A stretch of 19,933 nt of DNA, from the NCBI GenBank assembly GCA_035495815.1, contig DATJFH010000113.1:1-19933 (forward strand). The letters are read 5' to 3'. The notes below the pieces were generated by a model. The model saw only the letters and a list, made by a program, of their open reading frames with translations, did no database searches and was not told the origin of the DNA. The DNA comes from DATJFH01 sp035495815 (lineage in GTDB: Bacteria > Acidobacteriota > Terriglobia > Bryobacterales > Bryobacteraceae). Positions 14,522-19,933 of the stretch are shown in pieces. Numbering within the stretch: position 1 is the first letter of the stretch; each line of letters starts with the position of its first letter. A program made the position numbers and the translations under genes.

Positions 14522-17385
14522 TGGGCCCCTCCCGCGCCGATGCTTTGATTTCGATCCGTCTTGCGGGTCATGATTCCTTTGGGCGGCTTAACCGGCGCCG
14601 CAGGCGTCAGCGTGACCGATTCGTGATCGTGAATCGTCTGCCGCTCGTTGTTATCTTCCGGACTGGTCATGCGGCGCTTGGCTGTGATCGACTGCGCCGA
14701 CTCTTCGGCTTTGAATCTTCTGAAGAGCTTCTCTTCCACCGCGGCTTTCTCACTGTCGCGCAGCCCGCGGTAACAGAGCATTGCCGTGTAATGCATCTGA
14801 ATGTCTTCCGGGTCGATCAGGCACACCCGCTCGAGGACCTTCAACGCCTCCGAATACTCGCGCTTCAGGAACAGGATGCGGGCGATCTGGTTGAGCACCA
14901 CGCGATCCCTCGGGAACATCGATTCGGCCGTCCGCAGCGACGCCAGCGCCGCCTCGTAGTCCCCGTCGGCCTTCTCGATCATGGCCTTGAAGAAGTACAC
15001 GCGTCCCAGCTTGGAGTTGATGGCCATGGCTTTCTGGATGAAAGGCTTGGCGGCGTCGGTCTCCCCTTCCTGAATCAGGGCCCGGGCGACGTTCAGCCAT
15101 CCGTCGGCGTACTCCGGTTCGGCTTCGGTCACCTTCGTGAAAGCGTATTCCGCTCCTTTGAGGTCGCCTTGCAGCAGCAGGCCGATTCCCCAGTCGTTCC
15201 AGCGCTCCCGGTCGATCTTCTGCACAATGGGCGCCCACTGCGGCTGCCCCAGCTTCAATTGCGTCGTCGCCTCGGCCAGCGTCATGATCGGCAGGTTCGG
15301 AATCTCGCCCTTGATCTGGCCCGAAACGTTGGCAGGAATGTTCTCCTTATCGAAGGTCATCTCCTGACTGCTGTGTTCCTTCGTCAGCAGCGAGGGATCC
15401 TGGCCGGGTTTGTTCATCCCGGCGTAAGCGAACTTGGTGTAGTAATGAGTGAACTTGCGATAGTTCAACTTCGCCGTGAGCGTGATCGGCCCCTTGGCGT
15501 CCTTGGGAATCTTCACCCTGTAATGGGCTACGTCGGCGGCGCCCGGAGGAATGGCGCGGACATAAAGCACGCTGCGCGCCTGCCAGGCGTTGCGTTTGTC
15601 GATCGGATTGCCGTCGCCGTCGAGTTGGTACGCCTTGTAGAAATGCGCGCCGGCTTCCACCGGCCCCTTGCCCTCGTCTTCCACGCGGCCGCTCCAGTAG
15701 ATCACTTTGCCGTCCGCGTCCTTACCCTGCAGCTCCAGCCAGATGTCGAACGAGTCGAGCGTTCCGCCCGGGAAGAAGTGCCCGATCTTGCGCGTCCGCA
15801 CAACCACATCGACCCGCGCTGTCGAGCCCGGCTCCACGGCCGCGCCGGCACGATCGATCGGAGCCGTCAGCTTCCCGACTTCCCGGATCACCACCTGACC
15901 CGCCTGTTCGGCTTCTTCGCCCACCGCCATTCCGCTCATCGCCTGCGGCCCGTCGCCGGATCGCCGCACCATCGCGGTCTGCTTGTCGTGGCTGTCCACC
16001 GGCGAGACGGCGAAAATGTCCACCGTGATGAACCCGGATTTCAGGAACCGCTCCACCAGGCCCATCTGGGCATGATCCCGATTGGCCGTGGTCACCGCCA
16101 TGTTGGCCCCGGGGAACCGGTGCGAGTGGACTTCGCCCTTGTGGTGGCCCGGGTCCTGCGAAGGCACCAGCGGCATGTGGCAATCCACGCACACCTGGCT
16201 CTTCGGCGGATAGTAGAACGACCGCGCGCCCTGGCCCGAGATACCGCTCGCCTGCCAGTTGTCGTAATCGTTGAAGCCCCGGAACCAGCGGTAATTGTTG
16301 ACCGGCACGTCGAGGTGCACCTTGTGGCAGGCCGAACAGAACTCGGCCGAATCCATCCGCATGAACGGCTTCATGAACGTCTTTTTGTGCGGAACCGGAT
16401 TCAGATAAGTCATGAAGTAGTCGAAATCCCGGATGTACTTGTTCTTGCTGCTGACGAGCTCGTGCAGCGGCGGATACTCGATCGTGAATCCTCCGTTGCC
16501 CATCGTGCTGTCCACGTGCACGATGGCATGGCAGGACGTGCAGGCCAGGCCGGCGTGAGCTTCCGGCGTGTCGATCTGGTCCTTGATCGGCTTCTCGAAC
16601 CGGCCGTTGAAGAACACCGCGTGGTCATGGCAGCCCGCGCACCACTTGCTCGGCTGGGGGCCCAGAACAGCCTGCATGTATTCGATCGACTTCCGGTAGA
16701 ACTGGTTGTTGAACGATGCGAAATGGTGCATCGAGCCCTTCCACTGCTCGTAAATATCCTTGTGGCAGCGGCCGCACGCTTCCGAGTCCATGAAGAAGTT
16801 CGACGGAATGATTCCGTTTACATTGGTGTTCGCCGAAGAGGGGAAGAACGGGGATTTCGGACCGGCGCCCTCTTCGTGCATCGTAGTGGGGACGCGCAGC
16901 GGATTCTTGATACGATGCGTCGGATCCGGAAATGCCTTGTCGTAAATCGCGGTCCCGGCAGGCAGCAGGACCACCAGCGCGAGCGCGAACTGGTACGCCG
17001 TCTTGAACTGCGCCCAGCCTCCACCCTCCTGCCTGGCTTTTCTCCACACGAAGGGGATCAGCGCGGCCAGGCCCAGTCCCGCCGCCCCGATGTGCGCCCA
17101 GAACGCCCAGCGATTCGGAACGGTGTTCCCGGCTTTGACGATGTAAAGTCCGATCAGCAGCGAGATCCCGAACAGGCCCAGCGCCGAAGGGACCGAGTTG
17201 AGCAGGGTCGAATCCTTCCGCACCTGGATGACCACCGCAATGCCAAGCGCCAGCCCCAGACACAGGTGGAACAGGACGTTGGTCATGTAGAAGATCGAGG
17301 GCGTGGCGAAGGCCGCCACGTAGGCGGTGTTCACCAGCAGCACGATAAAGAAAAACGCGATCCACTTCGCAAGTCTGTTTTTCAT
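14518..17385 (-). CDS. Membrane-anchored pentaheme cytochrome c with TPR C-terminal domain
   Basis: This 955-residue protein has three parts. Residues 1-150 hold about five hydrophobic helices (roughly 8-28, 32-54, 68-84, 94-113, 130-147). Residues 200-410 carry five c-type heme motifs: CGRCH (204), CAGCH (249), CTSCH (282), CSACH (350) and CVDCH (399). Other His residues such as those in SMHHF and GHHKGEVHSH may be distal ligands. A beta-rich region follows, then tetratricopeptide-like helices at about 720-890. It is probably an inner-membrane protein with hemes outside the cytoplasm, moving electrons between a quinol pool and periplasmic partners; the redox partner is unknown. It lies between two FG-GAP/ASPIC-UnbV genes, a recurrent association in Acidobacteria-like genomes by my recollection. 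The start is ATG at 17383-17385 with only a weak ribosome site. Confidence 0.88.
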   Translation of the reverse strand: MKNRLAKWIAFFFIVLLVNTAYVAAFATPSIFYMTNVLFHLCLGLALGIAVVIQVRKDSTLLNSVPSALGLFGISLLIGLYIVKAGNTVPNRWAFWAHIGAAGLGLAALIPFVWRKARQEGGGWAQFKTAYQFALALVVLLPAGTAIYDKAFPDPTHRIKNPLRVPTTMHEEGAGPKSPFFPSSANTNVNGIIPSNFFMDSEACGRCHKDIYEQWKGSMHHFASFNNQFYRKSIEYMQAVLGPQPSKWCAGCHDHAVFFNGRFEKPIKDQIDTPEAHAGLACTSCHAIVHVDSTMGNGGFTIEYPPLHELVSSKNKYIRDFDYFMTYLNPVPHKKTFMKPFMRMDSAEFCSACHKVHLDVPVNNYRWFRGFNDYDNWQASGISGQGARSFYYPPKSQVCVDCHMPLVPSQDPGHHKGEVHSHRFPGANMAVTTANRDHAQMGLVERFLKSGFITVDIFAVSPVDSHDKQTAMVRRSGDGPQAMSGMAVGEEAEQAGQVVIREVGKLTAPIDRAGAAVEPGSTARVDVVVRTRKIGHFFPGGTLDSFDIWLELQGKDADGKVIYWSGRVEDEGKGPVEAGAHFYKAYQLDGDGNPIDKRNAWQARSVLYVRAIPPGAADVAHYRVKIPKDAKGPITLTAKLNYRKFTHYYTKFAYAGMNKPGQDPSLLTKEHSSQEMTFDKENIPANVSGQIKGEIPNLPIMTLAEATTQLKLGQPQWAPIVQKIDRERWNDWGIGLLLQGDLKGAEYAFTKVTEAEPEYADGWLNVARALIQEGETDAAKPFIQKAMAINSKLGRVYFFKAMIEKADGDYEAALASLRTAESMFPRDRVVLNQIARILFLKREYSEALKVLERVCLIDPEDIQMHYTAMLCYRGLRDSEKAAVEEKLFRRFKAEESAQSITAKRRMTSPEDNNERQTIHDHESVTLTPAAPVKPPKGIMTRKTDRNQSIGAGGAQ
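14526..14533 (-). promoter_or_regulatory. Ribosome site deciding the GTG start of the ASPIC-UnbV gene
   Basis: The minus strand reads GGGAGGGG, with its GGAGG core 6 bases before the GTG at 14519-14521. It lies inside the 3' end of the cytochrome gene and favours the GTG over the ATG four codons later. Confidence 0.6.
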
Positions 17386-17396
17386 ATCTTTACCGA

Positions 17397-17425
17397 ATGC
17401 TATGACCGGTCCCTGATTTGAGCAA
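17397..17425 (-). promoter_or_regulatory. Weak sigma70-like promoter candidate in the spacer before the cytochrome gene
   Basis: The 60-base spacer 17386-17445 is AT-richer than its surroundings. The minus strand has TTGCTC (17425-17420), 17 bases, then TAGCAT (17402-17397). This matches 3 of 6 and 4 of 6 consensus bases, so it is weak. An 8-base palindrome GACCGGTC (17404-17411) lies in the spacer, where a repressor could bind. No other internal gap looks like a promoter. Confidence 0.22.
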
Positions 17426-17445
17426 TAGTCCGAACATATTACCTG

Positions 17446-19933
17446 TTACCTGGCCACGCCGCTGCGCGCCCCCGCCAGCGGCCGTAACAAACGCAGCGCC
17501 GGCCGCTTGGTAAACCGGCTCTGCGCTTCACTTTCCGGATACACTTCACGTCCCGGATACGGATACTGCGACATCCCATGGAACGGTAGCGGGGTTACCG
17601 TCTGCGAATACGCCGTGTTGGCGTCCCCATCTTTGGCCCAGCCGTCGACGAAGAGCAGGAAATCCCGCTTCCACCCCGAGGCCGGCGGGGGCAGGCGCCG
17701 GGCGTCGAAATGCAACCCCAGCTCGTCCCCCGAGCCCATGATCACCAGCCGGTCGTCCAGCGCGCCGATCAAGGCCCGCACGTCGCCATAATTCGTGTAC
17801 ATCCCGGGCGTCGGATTCCACATCGACGCCGGCGCCACCCGGGCGTATTCGAAAGTCTCGGGCTGTTTTCTCTCCGGGTGAATCGTGGCTTTCGAGAATC
17901 CGCGGAAGCGCAACTCCGCCCGCGCGGGGTCGAGCGCCGTCAGGATCGCCTTCGGCGCCGCCGCATCCTCGATCAGTAGAATTTCGTCCCAGTACACGCA
18001 CAGATTGGTCACGATGCGCACTTCGCGCGAAGTGGAGAGAAACTTCCCGGTGAGATCCACCGAGATCGTCTTCGGCTTGCCGGCCGGAATCCCCATGTCC
18101 TCGACGACCGTCGTCCACTGGCCGGACGCGTCTTTGACCTGCAGATACGGGAACACCAGTCCCTCTTTCGATTCCTGGGCGGCGCCGAGGAACGTACTGC
18201 CGTCCGCCCAGTCCACCCAGCCGTTCAGAATCAGCGCTGCTTTGTTGTCACCCGCCGCCCGGCCGAAATCGAGGTCCAGGTAATGCAGTTCGGCCACGCC
18301 GGCGTAGTCGCGGCGGAAGTTATCGGGATAGATCCGATCGCGCCGCAGCAATCGGGTCAGGACGTCCGCGCCGCGGTGGTCCCGCGCCGAAGCCGGGTAG
18401 ACGCGCTTGCTCGCGCCGAACAGCCGGAACTCGGGGAACGGCGGCGCCTTGAACTTGTCGTTCGTGAAAATTTCCGTCTCCGCCGGGTGATCGACGGCGA
18501 TGAGGCGGATCTGGTCGAGGTAGGACACCTCCCGCAACTCCTCGGTGATCCGGATCTCGTACTGTCCGTCGACTGCCGCGAGCGCCTCTCCCGGAATCTG
18601 AACGTACTCGTCGTGATCGACCGGGAAATACTTGCCGTCGCCTGCGCTCGCGCCCAGCGGCGCTACGCCCAACACGTCCGTGATGAAGCGGAACTGCTTC
18701 CCGTCCCAGGTGAAGATCATCGGACAGGAGCCCGACAGACGCTGCGCCTCCTTGTAGGTTGCGCCTTTGCCTGCCGCCTGGCGGGTCTCGTTCTGAATCA
18801 GCCCGTTCGGCCAGGTGATGCGAACCGTGTCGGCTTCCTTGTACGGTCCCAGTCCGAACGTCAGCGGTGTTCCGTTGTAAACCCTCTTCTGATAGAGCGC
18901 GCCGGCCTTGACCTCGACTTTCGCTTCCGGCGCCAGCTTCAGGTTCTTGACTCCGGTCAGCCCCACCCGCAGCCAGCCCGGGGTCCCCGTCTGATTCACC
19001 AGCAGCTTCAACGCCCCGTCGGCGCCGGCCATCACCAGGTCGACGCGGCCGTCGCCGTCGAAGTCCGCCTCCGCGGCGGCGATTCCCTGCGGCAGCGGAG
19101 ATTGGACCTGCGGCAGCCGGCCGGCGCCCTGGTTCCGGTAGACTACTCCACCAGCCACCAGATCGCCGTAGCCGCGGCTCTCGAGATCGGCGAATACCAG
19201 CGGACCCTTGGCGCGCTCGAGTGTCGCGCCGGCCGTGATCCTGCCTTCCTTGTTGAACAGCAGCGTCGTCCCTTGCAGGCCGGCCGCCGCCAGATCGATC
19301 CAGCCGTCGCTGTCGATGTCATATGCGATCAGGGAGCCTGCGCCGGCCGGCAGGCCTTCGAGGGGCTGCGCCTCGTACTTGCCGGCCAGCTTGTCGCGAT
19401 AGAGGACACCGGCGTGATCTTCGTAGCTCACGATCAGATCCACGCCGCTGGTGTCGGAGATCAGCTCGAACGTTGTGCCCGCCAGCGCCCGGCCCTTGGC
19501 GAACGGGAAGCTCGCCGTCTGGTCGCTGAATCCGGCCGCGCCGTTGTTCCGCACCAGCTTCGACTGCTCGCCCAGCAGCACCAGGTCCAAATCGTAATCG
19601 TGATCGTAATCGATCCACACCGCGCTCTCGTAACGGCCCTTCGGCAGCTGCGCCGCGTCCCTGGTGAACTTGCCCTGCTTGTTGATGTACAGCGCCGCTC
19701 CGGACTCGGTCAGGACGCACAGGTCCGGGAAGCCGTCATTGTTGAAATCGCCCGCGGCGATCGAGAAGACGCCTTTGAGCCCCTCGAGCCCGCTCGACGC
19801 CACCGGAGCCGATCCGTTCCTGAGGAGCGTCACGCCGCTCGCCGACCAGGCCAGCGCATCCGGCTTGCCGTCGCCATCCGCGTCGAAGGCCAGCAGCCCG
19901 GCGCCCTTGGAATCGAGCTTGGCCGGCACCGCT
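17446..19933 (-). CDS. FG-GAP/ASPIC-UnbV protein with long C-terminal extension, N-terminus cut by window edge
   Basis: The frame is open to the right edge; the GTG at 19927-19929 is in phase but the frame continues upstream (an Ala codon), so about 827 residues of a longer protein are visible. Acidic FG-GAP-type loops occur at about residues 16 (DADGDG), 61, 107, 204 (DIDSDG) and 289 (DFDGDG). An ASPIC-UnbV-like region follows (about 318-385, with LTFGLG and ITWPNG). From about residue 400 a long domain starts with CPMIFTWDGKQFRFITDVLG and contains IRITEELREVSYLDQIRL and, near 750, FLLFVDGWAKD. I do not know a function for it, but it looks like an extracellular ligand-binding architecture. 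It resembles the smaller ASPIC-UnbV protein downstream, with the cytochrome gene between them. The TAA stop is 60 bases before the cytochrome start. Confidence 0.8.
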   Translation of the reverse strand, partial: AVPAKLDSKGAGLLAFDADGDGKPDALAWSASGVTLLRNGSAPVASSGLEGLKGVFSIAAGDFNNDGFPDLCVLTESGAALYINKQGKFTRDAAQLPKGRYESAVWIDYDHDYDLDLVLLGEQSKLVRNNGAAGFSDQTASFPFAKGRALAGTTFELISDTSGVDLIVSYEDHAGVLYRDKLAGKYEAQPLEGLPAGAGSLIAYDIDSDGWIDLAAAGLQGTTLLFNKEGRITAGATLERAKGPLVFADLESRGYGDLVAGGVVYRNQGAGRLPQVQSPLPQGIAAAEADFDGDGRVDLVMAGADGALKLLVNQTGTPGWLRVGLTGVKNLKLAPEAKVEVKAGALYQKRVYNGTPLTFGLGPYKEADTVRITWPNGLIQNETRQAAGKGATYKEAQRLSGSCPMIFTWDGKQFRFITDVLGVAPLGASAGDGKYFPVDHDEYVQIPGEALAAVDGQYEIRITEELREVSYLDQIRLIAVDHPAETEIFTNDKFKAPPFPEFRLFGASKRVYPASARDHRGADVLTRLLRRDRIYPDNFRRDYAGVAELHYLDLDFGRAAGDNKAALILNGWVDWADGSTFLGAAQESKEGLVFPYLQVKDASGQWTTVVEDMGIPAGKPKTISVDLTGKFLSTSREVRIVTNLCVYWDEILLIEDAAAPKAILTALDPARAELRFRGFSKATIHPERKQPETFEYARVAPASMWNPTPGMYTNYGDVRALIGALDDRLVIMGSGDELGLHFDARRLPPPASGWKRDFLLFVDGWAKDGDANTAYSQTVTPLPFHGMSQYPYPGREVYPESEAQSRFTKRPALRLLRPLAGARSGVAR

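Noticed and set aside
14545..17421. 958-codon open frame on the plus strand opposite the cytochrome gene
   Set aside because: It mirrors the real gene on the minus strand, which has five CxxCH motifs, membrane helices and TPRs. The plus-strand product is Arg/His/Val-rich without any recognisable domain, as expected for an antisense frame in high-GC DNA.
1..19933. tRNA, rRNA, transposase, integrase or CRISPR features
   Set aside because: I read both strands and found no protein of a mobile-element family, no direct-repeat array and no recognisable tRNA or rRNA segment.

Overview
The window reads as one long minus-strand block of high-GC bacterial chromosome. Every gene I can support is transcribed from right to left. 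The paired FG-GAP/ASPIC-UnbV beta-propeller proteins, the membrane-anchored multiheme cytochrome with a TPR tail, and the neuraminidase-like protein at the far end together suggest an Acidobacteriota-type genome (Bryobacterales/Solibacter-like). That assignment is an inference from family content; there is no rRNA or other marker in the window.

Layout in the direction of transcription. (1) 19933-12851: a partial FG-GAP/ASPIC-UnbV protein, a 955-residue integral-membrane pentaheme cytochrome c with a TPR domain, and a complete secreted seven-repeat FG-GAP/ASPIC-UnbV protein. (2) 12826-8081: a biosynthetic core of acyl carrier protein, an intact FabF-type ketosynthase, a second ketosynthase that has lost Cys-His-His, a previously unlisted 44-residue ORF, a soluble class I HMG-CoA-reductase homologue, and a FabG-type ketoreductase. 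(3) 8058-4356: a CrtI/RetSat-like FAD oxidoreductase, a TetR regulator, and a fusion of an epimerase-like domain with a lysophospholipid-type acyltransferase. (4) 4359-725: an intact UbiB/ABC1 atypical kinase, a methionine-rich 120-residue helical protein, and a UbiB paralogue with its kinase motifs destroyed. (5) 686-1: the N-terminal part of a secreted BNR/sialidase-like protein.

The genes are packed as an operon. Six junctions are 4-base stop/start overlaps (five ATGA, one GTGA), one is a TAGTG overlap, and most other gaps are under 40 bases. The main interruptions are a 60-base spacer upstream of the cytochrome gene and a GC-rich hairpin plus T-tract between the carrier protein and the ketosynthase.

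Taken together, 12826-4356 looks like an uncharacterised lipid or polyketide-lipid pathway. A KS/chain-length-factor-like pair and an ACP would build a chain, FabG would reduce beta-keto groups, the HMGR-like enzyme could reduce a thioester to an alcohol (or make mevalonate), the FAD enzyme would desaturate or saturate, and the acyltransferase would transfer the product into a lipid. The UbiB/pseudo-UbiB pair would act at the membrane. No acyltransferase for malonyl loading, dehydratase, phosphopantetheinyl transferase or further mevalonate-pathway enzyme is present, so the product cannot be named from this window. The link between the cytochrome/beta-propeller genes and the biosynthetic core rests only on spacing and common orientation.
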